DNA from: Pseudoflavonifractor sp. MSJ-37
GTDB taxonomy: Bacteria > Bacillota > Clostridia > Oscillospirales > Oscillospiraceae
DNA: 64,000 bases
Assembly: GCF_018917965.1 (NCBI RefSeq)
Contig: NZ_JAHLPP010000003.1
Location: 62,001 to 126,000 of the forward strand
Direction of reading: 5' to 3'
In this document: in pieces, positions 16,998-25,563 of the stretch
How positions within the stretch are numbered: the stretch's first letter is position 1
Layout: the number at the start of each line of letters is the position of its first letter
Program-made: the position numbers and the translations under genes
Notes under the pieces: model-generated
Seen by the model: only the letters and a program-made list of their open reading frames with translations
Databases searched by the model: none
What the model was told of the DNA's origin: nothing

Positions 16998-17026
16998 ATT
17001 ACACCACGGCGGAGGTCGATCGTCAA
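16998..17026 (-). promoter_or_regulatory. bioY promoter
   Basis: On the minus strand TTGACG and TGTAAT are separated by 17 nt, about 50 nt before the bioY start codon. Confidence 0.6.
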
Positions 17027-17048
17027 CTAAAATTTGAAAATGGTTTAC
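17022..17048 (-). promoter_or_regulatory. BirA-like operator overlapping the bioY -35 box
   Basis: On the minus strand GTAAAC, a 15-nt AT-rich spacer and GTTGAC form an imperfect inverted repeat with the layout of Firmicutes BirA (biotin repressor) boxes. The right half overlaps the -35 hexamer, so binding would block transcription. Confidence 0.5.
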
Positions 17049-17081
17049 GATCTCGGAGGATCGCACGATCGGCGGGCGGGC

Positions 17082-18368
17082 TCAGGCCGGCTTTACCGGC
17101 AGCATGAACTGGAGCTGGAACACCCCGCCGGAGGCGCTGAACTCGCACAGGCCGCCCCGGCGCCGGGCGATCGCCTGGATGCTCTGACAGCCGTAGCCGT
17201 GCCCCTCCCGGCCGGAGACCGGCAGGCCGTCCCGCAGGACCAGCTCCCCGGAGTAGGGGTTGCGGATCTGGATCCTCAGCTTGTTCAGCCGCACATCGCA
17301 GGTCAGCGCCACCCAGCGCTCGCCCTCCGGCAGCTCGGAGACCGCCCGGAGGGCGTTCTCCAGCCCGTTGGACAGCACGGAGCACAGCTCCGTGTCCGAG
17401 ATCGGCAGATCCCGGGGGACCTTGGCCTTCACCGTCAGCAGGACCCCCATGCGCTGGGCCTTGTCCGTGAAGGAGGAGCACAGCAGTCCCACCGTCTCGT
17501 TCTCACAGAAGTGCCGGGGCGTGATGGCCTCGATGTCCGCCCGGACCGAGTGGATGTAGGCGGCGGCCTGCTCCGGCTTCCCGGCGGCCAGGAGGCCGTC
17601 GATCATGTTCAGGTGGTGCCGCATATCGTGCTGGTACACCGCCGTCTGGGTCTCGGACCGGCGGAGGGCGTCCATCTCCAGCTGGGACTGCTTGAGCTGG
17701 GACTCCAGCATGGAGGTCTGCATCTCCACGCGGCTCATCCGCTGGGTCTGGACGTGGTAGGCCGTCAGGAAGAGCACATAGAACAGGATCAGCACCGTGG
17801 GCAGGAACTCGTTCACCGCGTAGAGCCCCGAATAGAGCAGATCGGAGTAGATCGTGGTGGCGTAGTCGAACACATAGTACGTCACCGGAAGGCTGCCGAA
17901 CAGCAGGAGCGCCGTCCGGGAGCAGGTCATGGCCTCCCGGGCCGAGCGGACGAACCACCGCAGGAGGCACCACAGGATCGGCCCGATGCAGAGGGTATAG
18001 CTGATCTCGCCCAGAAGGGCCGAGCGGGACAGCCCCGTCACCGCCATGTCCACCCACCGGGGGAGCTGACAGCACAGATAGGCCGTGCAGGTGCAGACCA
18101 CCGCCTCCAGCACCGGCTTGCGCAGGACCAAGATCAGGGCCAGCGTCAGGGGCAGATGCACGATCAGGGGATAGAGCTGCTTCACCGTGGACACCCCAAG
18201 GATCAGCCAGCAGGGGCTCTGGATCAGCAGGAACAGGGGGGCCAGCGCCGTCATGATCCGCCTCTGCCGGGCCGTTTGGCACCCGCCGGCGATCGCCACG
18301 CTGAGTTGTAGGCCGAACAGGAGCACCAGCGCGTAGTTGAACACCCCCAGAGCCCTTGCCAGCGTCAT
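17082..18368 (-). CDS. Sensor histidine kinase, AgrC/GHKL type
   Basis: The 428-residue protein has a membrane part of about six helices (residues 10-230), a coiled-coil linker (MQTSMLESQLKQSQLEMDAL), the phospho-acceptor box YQHDMRHHLNMIDGLL at about residue 260, and a GHKL ATPase domain with SVLSNGLENALRAV (N box) and GHGYGCQSIQAIA (G box). This is the AgrC/NatK class that pairs with LytTR regulators. The response regulator gene directly upstream ends four bases inside its start (ATGA). No peptide pheromone gene was found close by, so the signal is unknown. Confidence 0.92.
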   Translation of the reverse strand: MTLARALGVFNYALVLLFGLQLSVAIAGGCQTARQRRIMTALAPLFLLIQSPCWLILGVSTVKQLYPLIVHLPLTLALILVLRKPVLEAVVCTCTAYLCCQLPRWVDMAVTGLSRSALLGEISYTLCIGPILWCLLRWFVRSAREAMTCSRTALLLFGSLPVTYYVFDYATTIYSDLLYSGLYAVNEFLPTVLILFYVLFLTAYHVQTQRMSRVEMQTSMLESQLKQSQLEMDALRRSETQTAVYQHDMRHHLNMIDGLLAAGKPEQAAAYIHSVRADIEAITPRHFCENETVGLLCSSFTDKAQRMGVLLTVKAKVPRDLPISDTELCSVLSNGLENALRAVSELPEGERWVALTCDVRLNKLRIQIRNPYSGELVLRDGLPVSGREGHGYGCQSIQAIARRRGGLCEFSASGGVFQLQFMLPVKPA

Positions 18369-19093
18369 CCGTCCACCTCCTCCCGGTCGGAGAAGAGCAG
18401 GGCCATATAGTCCTTCTGGAGCTGGGGGAACAGCAGGCGGGACACCGGCAGATCTTTGCCGGAGAAGGTCCGCACCCCCGCCGGGGACAGCTCCTCGATC
18501 TGGAGCATATTGACGATGTAGGACCGGTGGATCCGGGTGAACTCCGCCCGGGAGAGGAGCTGGTCCTCGTATTCGTTCAGCGAGCCGGCCACCTCCCGCA
18601 CCTGGCCGTCCGTCAGGTTGAAGTAGAGCCGCTTCCGGTTCACCTCCACATAGGCGAGCTGGGAGAAGGGCACCCGCACCAGCGTGTTCCCCGCCTTGAG
18701 GGTCAGGCCGTCCTGAGGCCGCTGTTCCCGCAGATAGAGCCGGTCCAGGATCGGCCAGAGGAGCTTCGCCCCGATCGGCTTGAGCAGGTACTCCAGCGCG
18801 TCCACCCCGTAGCTCTCGTAGGCGAAGCCGGGGGAGGAGGTCAGGAACACCAGCTCCGCCGTCCGGTCGAAGCTCCGGATCTCCCGGGCGGCCTCCATGC
18901 CGTCGATGCCGGGCATCATCACGTCCAGCAGATAGAGGGTGAACGTCTCCCGCTGGGCCGCGTCCAGCAGGTCCGCCGCGCTCTGGAACGTCCGCGTCCG
19001 CACGGGATGGCCCCGCTCCGCCTGCCAGCGCTCCAGCAGGCCCGCCAGAGCCGCCAGCTCCTCCGCCTGATCGTCACACACCGCAATGTACAT
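18365..19093 (-). CDS. LytTR-family response regulator
   Basis: The 242-residue protein has a receiver domain (residues 1-120; acidic MYIAVCDDQ, phospho-site LLDVMMPGIDG, switch Thr/Ser FLTSSPG, Lys in YLLKPIG) and a LytTR DNA-binding domain (residues 140-235; VPFSQLAYVEVNRKRLYF, FTRIHRSYIVNM). LytTR proteins bind direct repeats upstream of their targets. The start is set at 19093 by GGGAGGCG; a longer open frame upstream lacks similarity. It is translated first and coupled to the kinase gene. Confidence 0.92.
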   Translation of the reverse strand: MYIAVCDDQAEELAALAGLLERWQAERGHPVRTRTFQSAADLLDAAQRETFTLYLLDVMMPGIDGMEAAREIRSFDRTAELVFLTSSPGFAYESYGVDALEYLLKPIGAKLLWPILDRLYLREQRPQDGLTLKAGNTLVRVPFSQLAYVEVNRKRLYFNLTDGQVREVAGSLNEYEDQLLSRAEFTRIHRSYIVNMLQIEELSPAGVRTFSGKDLPVSRLLFPQLQKDYMALLFSDREEVDG

Positions 19094-19312
19094 TCCGACG
19101 CCTCCCTCCGGCCGCGCCCACGGATCCGGATCCGGTCGAAGGGCACGACGCTTCGAGCTTATTCTACCACAGGATCGTGGGATCTTCCAGAAAAAAGACG
19201 CATTTCGGGGCCTGTGGGGCGCATTTCGGGCGGACGGCCCGCCGGGGACGGAAAAAGCTGTTATGCTGTCCTCGATGGATGGCGCCTCTGCGCGGAAAGG
19301 AGATGAGACGAG

Positions 19313-19624
19313 ATGCCGGCATGGATACCGTGGCTGTTGGCCATCATCAGCAGCGGGGCCTTCGTGGTCCTGTGGTTTTGGGAAGCGCGCCGGGTCCTGA
19401 ACGCCCGGAGGAGCACCGTAGAGAGCGCCGCCGCCCAGCTCGCCGCCTGTCAGAGGCGGGCGGGGGAGGCACGGGGCGACCCGGACGCCGCCGCGGTACT
19501 GGCCCGGAGCGAGAGCATCTGGCATCAGGCGGTGGACCTCTACAACGAGGCCCTGCGCAAGCCGTGGCTCTACCTGCCCGGGACGATCATGGGATTCGAG
19601 ATCAAAAAGGAGGAATGGAAATGA
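19313..19624 (+). CDS. Small membrane-anchored protein of unknown function
   Basis: The 103-residue protein has an N-terminal membrane helix (WIPWLLAIISSGAFVVLWFW) and a soluble helical tail with heptad character (RRSTVESAAAQLAACQRRAG, ESIWHQAVDLYNEALRKP). The layout recalls the N-terminal part of LemA-type proteins, but I do not see a clear family match. Its stop overlaps the start of the giant SLH protein (ATGA), so the two are co-translated. Confidence 0.7.
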   Translation: MPAWIPWLLAIISSGAFVVLWFWEARRVLNARRSTVESAAAQLAACQRRAGEARGDPDAAAVLARSESIWHQAVDLYNEALRKPWLYLPGTIMGFEIKKEEWK

Positions 19625-22600
19625 GGACGAAGAAGCGGCTCCTGAGCCTGTTCACCGCGCTCTGCCTGACGCTGGGCCTTCTGCCCACCGCGGCGATGGC
19701 GGCGACGAGTCCGGCGACGAGCGTGAGAGTTGGCGGTGTTAATCTGACGAGCGGAAAGTATCTTGTTGAGGGCGCAAGCACGGCAACGGATTCCGCGCCT
19801 TCCAGCGGCGGGTATGCCTATTTTCACGAAGGTACGCTGGAACTGCATGATTTCGCTGTCACTACTGATGCTCAGGCGATAAAATGGTCGTATTCTGAAT
19901 CAAATAAGACCCCACACTTGACGATCCAACTCGCAGGTACGAACGATATCACCAGCACTAATAATAGCGCAATCAATGGCGAAGCAGGATTTACCGACGG
20001 ACCCTGCCTGACGATCACAGGCAACGGTACGTTGAATGCCACGGGAAAGAATCATGCGATCTGGGTCTGGAAGAACATCACGATCACCGGCGGCGCGACG
20101 GTCAATGCCAAGAGTACGAGCGATACCGAGGGCAGCATCTGTATCGCAAATAACTCGTCTGCTGGTAAGATCACGATCGACAACGCCACCGTCAAAGCGG
20201 AAGGCGCCAAGTATGGCATCGGATATAGCAATGGCAGTTCGAAGCGAAATATCCCTGCCATCAAGAGCGGCACTGTGACGGTGAGCGGTACCGCCGCCGC
20301 GTTCATGGAGACGCCTGATTTGAGTAACTATACGGATGCCCATACGATCAAGGCGGGCGCTGACGCATCCAGTACGGCTGATGTTACAAGCATCGGGAGC
20401 GAGAAGTATGTGAGCATCACCCCCGGTACCGTTGACACATACACCGTCTCCGGCACGGTCAAGGGTCAGAGCGGTAGCGGCATCTCCGGCGCGACCGTCC
20501 AGCTTTGCAAAGCTGGCACTTCCGGATCTTCGGAAGTGAAGAACACTATTACTGGCGGTGATGGCGGATATAGCTTTACCGATGTTGCGGCTGGTACTTA
20601 TACTGTCAAGGCCACCAAGGATGGCTATAATGCCAGTTCCGACCAGAACGTCACAGTGACGGATAGTAACGCTTCTGTTGCGGACATCACGCTCACAGTT
20701 GCGGATACTTACAACGTCAAAGTCAAAGGCACGACGATCGACAGCGTCAACAAGAGCGACGTGCTGAACGACGGCGGTACAGTCTCCTATGATCCCACTA
20801 CCGGGACTCTGACGCTGAAGGATGCGAAGATCGAGTCGACTACCGAAAGAGGCATCGAGGCATCAGAGGACCTGACTATCGAGCTGTCGGGGACGAATAA
20901 GATCGATGTCTCCAGCAACGCGGTCTATATTTCCTCTAGTAGTGGGACCCCTAAACTTACGATCACCGGAACGGGCAGTTTGACGGCTGAAAGCGATGGT
21001 GCGATGACTACGCTTTACGTGAAGTCTGACATCACCATCCAAGGCGGCGCTACTGTCATGGCGACCCAGACCGGCACCGCTCAGGCAATGCACGCTACAA
21101 ACGGTACGATCACGATCACGGGCGAAGGCACGAATGTGACGGCCACGAACAGCGGTTCCGATCGAGCGATCCTGAGTAATGTCGAGGTCAAGGATAAAGC
21201 GACTCTGACCGCCACGGCGGCAACAGGGAAGAAGGCCATCGATGGTACGCTCACGGTCAGCGCAGACCACGAGGTCAAAGCTGGCGCGAGTGCGGCAGAG
21301 GCAACTGTGAAAACAGATTTGTCGAATTTGACAGAGTGTTATGTGAATGTTGCGCCTAAGGGCACGACCCCGACCACTTACACTGTGTCCATCACCGCTG
21401 GCGGGCATATGACCAAGACGACGGGATCCGGCGAGACGACGCAGAACGTCAGCGGCGCGATCGTGGATGTAGTCTACACGGCAGACGGGGGGTACTATTT
21501 CCCGGAGGGTTACTCCGTTTCTGCGGTGAACGGGATCTCCGTCACCCGCAACAGCTACACTCAGATCACCGTGTCCGGCACTCCGACCGCGAATGCCGCG
21601 ATCACGCTGATGGCCCCGACTCAGAAGATCGCTCCGGCCGCTCCGACGGGCCTTGCGGGCGTGGGCTGCACGACCGACTCCAACAACAACGGCAAGATCA
21701 CCGGCGTGGATACTGCGATGGAATACCGGAAGTCCGACGATTCTGATTGGACTGCCGTGAGCGGCGATACGATCACCGGTCTGGTGCCCGGTACCTATCA
21801 CATCCGCGTAAAGGCGACGGATACGGCGCTGGCTTCTAACGCAGTGGACGTGACCATCGACGCTTATGTGCTCGCCTACGGCGTCTGGGTGGGCGCTACT
21901 CAAATCACCAGCGCCAACAAGGACGCCGTGCTGGGCGACAGCAAGATCTCCTATGATCCCAGCACCAAGACCCTGACGCTGAACGGCGCGAACATCACCG
22001 GCGCGGGCAATCGTGTGTACACCAACACCATCAAAGACGCCTGCGGCATCTACTCCAAGCACGACCTGACCATCATGGTGCGGGGCGAGAACACCATCAC
22101 CGGCGCGGCAGGTCAGGCCTACGGAAGCTACGGCATCTTCGTGAGCGGCCGGCTGACGTTCACCAACGACAACACCGACAACAAGCTTACAATCACCGGC
22201 GGCACTTCCACCAACCGCGGCAATGCGTGGGTGCCCGGCATCTATGCCAGCAGTATCACGGTGAACGACTGCCACCTTATCGTGAGCGGCGGCACGGCCA
22301 CGAATGACCGATCCCCTGTGAGCTACGCCATGTCCACCGTGCCCACTCTGTACAAGGCCAAGGTGGTCAAGGCCAGCAAGAATACCGACGGCAGCGCTCC
22401 TGTGGTCCCCGAGGACGGCAAGATCAGCAGCAGTTACAGCTACAAGTATCTGGAGATCGTGCGGGACAGTACGGACACGACGGTCGCGGCCCCGGTCATC
22501 GAGCCTGACGGCGGCTATTTCACCGACAATGTGACGGTGAAGATCTCCGGACTGACCCCGAACTCCACGATTAAATACAGCTTTGGTGATACCGCTCAGC

Positions 22601-24048
22601 TGGAGATCACTCCGGCCAGCAATACTGCGGCTCCCTGCAAGGACGATATCGAGTTGAACGATACTACCGTGATCAAGGCGACCGCCTATGTGGGTGATCA
22701 GCCGAGCGCGACCGTCACAGCGACCTTCACCAAGCGCGGCACAGATGATAAGCCCGTCACCGGTGTGACGCTGGACCAGTACGAGCTGACGAAGAAGGTC
22801 CACGACACTGCGACCCTGATGGCCACGGTCCAGCCGGATAACGCCACGATCAAAGACGTGACCTGGGCCTCTGACAACGAGTCCGTGGTCAAGGTGGACC
22901 AGAACGGCAAGGTCACCGCCGTGGCCCCCGGCAAGGCCCGGATCTCCGTCACCACCAAGGACGGCGGCTTCACGGCCTGCTGCGACGTGATCGTGGAGGC
23001 CACGCATCTCGTCTCCTTCAAGCCCAACGGCGGCACGGTGACGCCCACCAGCATGTATACCAAGGACGGCAAGCTGACCGACCTGCCCACGCCCACCCGG
23101 AGCGGCTACCGCTTCGACGGCTGGTTCACGGCTCTCACCGGCGGCACGAAAGTGACCACCAGCACCGAGTTCAGCGCCGACGTGACGGAGGTCTACGCCC
23201 ACTGGACCCAGAACAGCTCCGGCGGGAACACTTCCGGCGGCTCCAGCCGGGACGATGACGATCCCACCTATCCCGTGAGCGCCCCCGCCAAGACCGAGGG
23301 CGGCTCCGTCACCGTGACCCCCAAGAACGCCTCCAAGGGCTCCAACGTGACCATCACGGTCGATCCCAAGGACGGCTACGCGCTGGACCAGATCCGCGTG
23401 ACCGACAAGAACGGCGACACCGTGAAGCTCACTGACAAGGGCAATGGCAAGTACAGCTTCACCATGCCCGGCGGCAAGGTGGACGTGCGCGTCTCCTTCG
23501 TCAAGGAGTCCCGGCCCGCCAAGGGCTTCACCGATGTGCCCGCGGGAAGCTGGTGCTATGACGCGGTCATGTGGGCCGTGGACGAGGGCGTCACTGAGGG
23601 CGTGGGCAAGGGCCTCTTCGCCCCCGATATGGTCTGCACCCGGGCCCAGATCGTCACCTTCCTGTGGCGGTCCGCCGGTTCCCCGGAGCCCAAGACCACC
23701 AGCCTCAAGTTCACCGACGTGAGCCCCGACGCCTACTACTATAAGGCGGTCCTGTGGGCCACGGAGAACGGCTATGTCTCCGGCGTCAGCAAGGACGAGT
23801 TCGCCCCCGACCTGCCCTGCACCCGGGCCCAGGCCGTGGCGATCCTGCACCGGATCGCGGGCTCTCCCGCGGTCTCCGGCGGCTCCTTCGCCGACGTGGA
23901 CGCCGGCGCGTATTACGCCGGCGCGGTGTCCTGGGCCGTGCGGGAGGGCATCACCTCCGGCGTCGGCAAGGACAAGTTCGGCCCCGGCGCGCCCTGCACC
24001 CGTGCCCAGATCGTGACCTTCCTCTATCGGATGGATCAGGGCAGGTAA
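19621..24048 (+). CDS. Giant SLH-anchored surface protein with carbohydrate-binding-like, BIG2, InlB-repeat modules
   Basis: The 1475-residue protein is exported (signal peptide 1-28, ending AAMAA) and held on the wall by three C-terminal SLH repeats (about 1302-1475; GFTDVPAGSWCYDAVMWAV, FTDVSPDAYYYKAV, FADVDAGAYYAGAV). Between them lie repeated beta-helix segments of the carbohydrate-binding-like type, each with YDPTTGTLTLKDA or YDPSTKTLTLNGA (about 36-270, 360-570, 755-940), a carboxypeptidase-regulatory-like domain (273-360), a chitobiase-C-like module (955-1040), a BIG2 domain (1043-1125), an InlB B-repeat (1128-1200) and a Gly/Ser linker. Likely an adhesin; ligand unknown. Codon use in about 19730-22500 is visibly less GC-rich than the ends, suggesting a mosaic. 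Confidence 0.9.
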   Translation: MRTKKRLLSLFTALCLTLGLLPTAAMAATSPATSVRVGGVNLTSGKYLVEGASTATDSAPSSGGYAYFHEGTLELHDFAVTTDAQAIKWSYSESNKTPHLTIQLAGTNDITSTNNSAINGEAGFTDGPCLTITGNGTLNATGKNHAIWVWKNITITGGATVNAKSTSDTEGSICIANNSSAGKITIDNATVKAEGAKYGIGYSNGSSKRNIPAIKSGTVTVSGTAAAFMETPDLSNYTDAHTIKAGADASSTADVTSIGSEKYVSITPGTVDTYTVSGTVKGQSGSGISGATVQLCKAGTSGSSEVKNTITGGDGGYSFTDVAAGTYTVKATKDGYNASSDQNVTVTDSNASVADITLTVADTYNVKVKGTTIDSVNKSDVLNDGGTVSYDPTTGTLTLKDAKIESTTERGIEASEDLTIELSGTNKIDVSSNAVYISSSSGTPKLTITGTGSLTAESDGAMTTLYVKSDITIQGGATVMATQTGTAQAMHATNGTITITGEGTNVTATNSGSDRAILSNVEVKDKATLTATAATGKKAIDGTLTVSADHEVKAGASAAEATVKTDLSNLTECYVNVAPKGTTPTTYTVSITAGGHMTKTTGSGETTQNVSGAIVDVVYTADGGYYFPEGYSVSAVNGISVTRNSYTQITVSGTPTANAAITLMAPTQKIAPAAPTGLAGVGCTTDSNNNGKITGVDTAMEYRKSDDSDWTAVSGDTITGLVPGTYHIRVKATDTALASNAVDVTIDAYVLAYGVWVGATQITSANKDAVLGDSKISYDPSTKTLTLNGANITGAGNRVYTNTIKDACGIYSKHDLTIMVRGENTITGAAGQAYGSYGIFVSGRLTFTNDNTDNKLTITGGTSTNRGNAWVPGIYASSITVNDCHLIVSGGTATNDRSPVSYAMSTVPTLYKAKVVKASKNTDGSAPVVPEDGKISSSYSYKYLEIVRDSTDTTVAAPVIEPDGGYFTDNVTVKISGLTPNSTIKYSFGDTAQLEITPASNTAAPCKDDIELNDTTVIKATAYVGDQPSATVTATFTKRGTDDKPVTGVTLDQYELTKKVHDTATLMATVQPDNATIKDVTWASDNESVVKVDQNGKVTAVAPGKARISVTTKDGGFTACCDVIVEATHLVSFKPNGGTVTPTSMYTKDGKLTDLPTPTRSGYRFDGWFTALTGGTKVTTSTEFSADVTEVYAHWTQNSSGGNTSGGSSRDDDDPTYPVSAPAKTEGGSVTVTPKNASKGSNVTITVDPKDGYALDQIRVTDKNGDTVKLTDKGNGKYSFTMPGGKVDVRVSFVKESRPAKGFTDVPAGSWCYDAVMWAVDEGVTEGVGKGLFAPDMVCTRAQIVTFLWRSAGSPEPKTTSLKFTDVSPDAYYYKAVLWATENGYVSGVSKDEFAPDLPCTRAQAVAILHRIAGSPAVSGGSFADVDAGAYYAGAVSWAVREGITSGVGKDKFGPGAPCTRAQIVTFLYRMDQGR

Positions 24049-24064
24049 ACTGTCTCAGATACGA

Positions 24065-24095
24065 GAGCCCCCCGCCCAAAACGGGCGGGGGGCTC
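24065..24095 (+). terminator. Terminator of the SLH protein gene, copy 1
   Basis: GAGCCCCCCGCCC pairs perfectly with GGGCGGGGGGCTC around AAAAC, 17 nt after the stop codon. The same sequence recurs at 24331. Confidence 0.85.
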
Positions 24096-24330
24096 AGACT
24101 GTCAAAAAAGTCATTTCTCCCGTTGAGCGATGCGGGAGCCTCGCAGAGTTCCGTCACCCGCAGGTGGCGGAATAAAATGTAAGGCGTTTTTTCTGAGGAC
24201 ATGTGCCTCAGAAAAAACTCTTCTCAGGCCGCAAGTGTGCGAGCGCAGCGAGTGCGCGCGGCGGCCTGTATCCTATCGAAGAAATGGCAAAGCCATTTCT
24301 GAGAAGCGTGTCGAACTTGTTCGACACGCT

Positions 24331-24361
24331 GAGCCCCCCGCCCAAAACGGGCGGGGGGCTT
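24331..24361 (+). terminator. Second copy of the same terminator hairpin
   Basis: The same hairpin as at 24065 (GAGCCCCCCGCCC, AAAAC loop), 266 nt further on and followed by TTCGC. No gene lies between the two copies. Confidence 0.7.
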
Positions 24362-24488
24362 TCGCGGTATCCTGCATTTCAGGCCATCAGGACGACATTT
24401 CGGGCCGGGAGGAGGAGGCTGGGTCGGAAAAACTGTTATGATGGGATCGAATCGAAGGACCTTTTGACGGTCCGGAGGAGGAGACACG

Positions 24489-25547
24489 ATGGGACTGTTC
24501 AGCAACAAGAAGAAGCTCTGTCCGCTCTGCGGAGGGCCCACGCCCCGGCTCCTGCCCACCAAGGTGGAGGGCATGCCGATCTGCAAGGAGTGCGACCAGA
24601 AGGTGGACCTCCCCGCCGGCGCGATCGACCACATGACGGTGGAGGACCTGAAAAAATACATGGAGTTCTACGACGCCAACGCCCCGCTCCGGGCGCGGTT
24701 CACGGAGACCTACCGCTACGGCTTCGGCCTGTTCAGCGGCGACCTGATCCTGGACGGCACCCACCGGCTCCTGCGGGTCCGGGGGAGCGACGACGCCATC
24801 GTGCTGGAGGCCAGGGACATCGTGTCCTTCCGGATCACCGAGAACGGCCAGCCGCTGTATGAGGGCAAGTCCACCGGCCTCTTCTGCCGGGACAGCGACG
24901 TGCCCGCTCAGGTGGACGCCCTCCGGGGGCGCATCGACCAGTTCAACCTCCAGCGCCAGCAGTTCGAACAGATGGAGCGTCTGGCCGAGATGATGGACCG
25001 CCGGGACCGGGACCGCGATCGGGACCACGGAGCCCCGCCCCCGCCGCCCCGGCCGTACCGTCCCCGTCCCAGCTTCGACGCGGACCCCGTGCGGGAGTTG
25101 GCCGTGGAGGTGACGTTCCGCCATCCCTACTGGAAGTCCTTCCGGGAGACGGTGTCGTGCCCCAGCTTCAACAGCGACTATCCCAGCGCGGACAGCTTTT
25201 TGGATGAGTACACCAGCACCACCAGGAAGCTCTACGATCTGGCGGTGGCGCTGATCCAGCTCATGGACCCCAACGCCAAGGAGTACTGGAACGGCGACAA
25301 GCCCGCTCCCGCGCCCGCCCCGAAGGCGGCTCCGGCGGCGAAGTCCGTGCCCAAGCCGCAGGCGCAGCCCTCCGCCGCCCCCAAGACGGTGAAGAAGGTG
25401 GTCCTGCCGGGGCAGAAAAAGACGACCTCCGCGGCCTCCGCCGACGATGTGGCGGCGGAGCTGAAGAAGTACAAGGACCTGCTGGACGCGGGCATCCTGA
25501 CGGAAGAGGAGTTCACGGCGAAGAAGCGCCAGCTATTGGGCATCTGA
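24489..25547 (+). CDS. DUF4428 zinc-ribbon protein with C-terminal SHOCT domain
   Basis: The 352-residue cytoplasmic protein starts with a zinc ribbon of the DUF4428 type ([12 protein letters not shown] ... ICKECDQKV), continues with a beta-rich PH-like part (residues 60-150), an Arg/Asp linker ([12 protein letters not shown]), a middle domain with [16 protein letters not shown], a Pro/Ala/Lys-rich linker, and ends in a SHOCT helix pair ([27 protein letters not shown]). SHOCT tails often mediate oligomerisation. The role is unknown. GGAGGAG precedes the ATG, and 16 nt separate it from the protease gene. Confidence 0.88.
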   Translation: MGLFSNKKKLCPLCGGPTPRLLPTKVEGMPICKECDQKVDLPAGAIDHMTVEDLKKYMEFYDANAPLRARFTETYRYGFGLFSGDLILDGTHRLLRVRGSDDAIVLEARDIVSFRITENGQPLYEGKSTGLFCRDSDVPAQVDALRGRIDQFNLQRQQFEQMERLAEMMDRRDRDRDRDHGAPPPPPRPYRPRPSFDADPVRELAVEVTFRHPYWKSFRETVSCPSFNSDYPSADSFLDEYTSTTRKLYDLAVALIQLMDPNAKEYWNGDKPAPAPAPKAAPAAKSVPKPQAQPSAAPKTVKKVVLPGQKKTTSAASADDVAAELKKYKDLLDAGILTEEEFTAKKRQLLGI

Positions 25548-25563
25548 CCGAGAGGAGGCGACC

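Larger units (their letters stand above)
24049..24488. other. Non-coding region of stacked hairpins between two copies of one terminator
   Basis: No gene is supported in this 440-nt region. It begins and ends with the same GC-rich terminator (separate entries). Between them are TTTTTTCTGAGG-7-CCTCAGAAAAAA (24187-24217), AGAAATGGC-AAA-GCCATTTCT (24280-24300) and GCGTGTCGAAC-TT-GTTCGACACGC (24306-24329). A mobile intergenic element or structured RNA is possible. Confidence 0.6.

Noticed and set aside
10752-17071. Many GATC-rich palindromes in intergenic host DNA (for example near 10752, 13750, 17045)
   Set aside because: They are not uniform in sequence or position and GATC is frequent in this genome's codons, so no element or site family can be supported.
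20863-23850. A 995-residue minus-strand open frame inside the SLH gene
   Set aside because: Same reason: a shadow of the GC-rich plus-strand gene, repetitive composition without recognisable domains.
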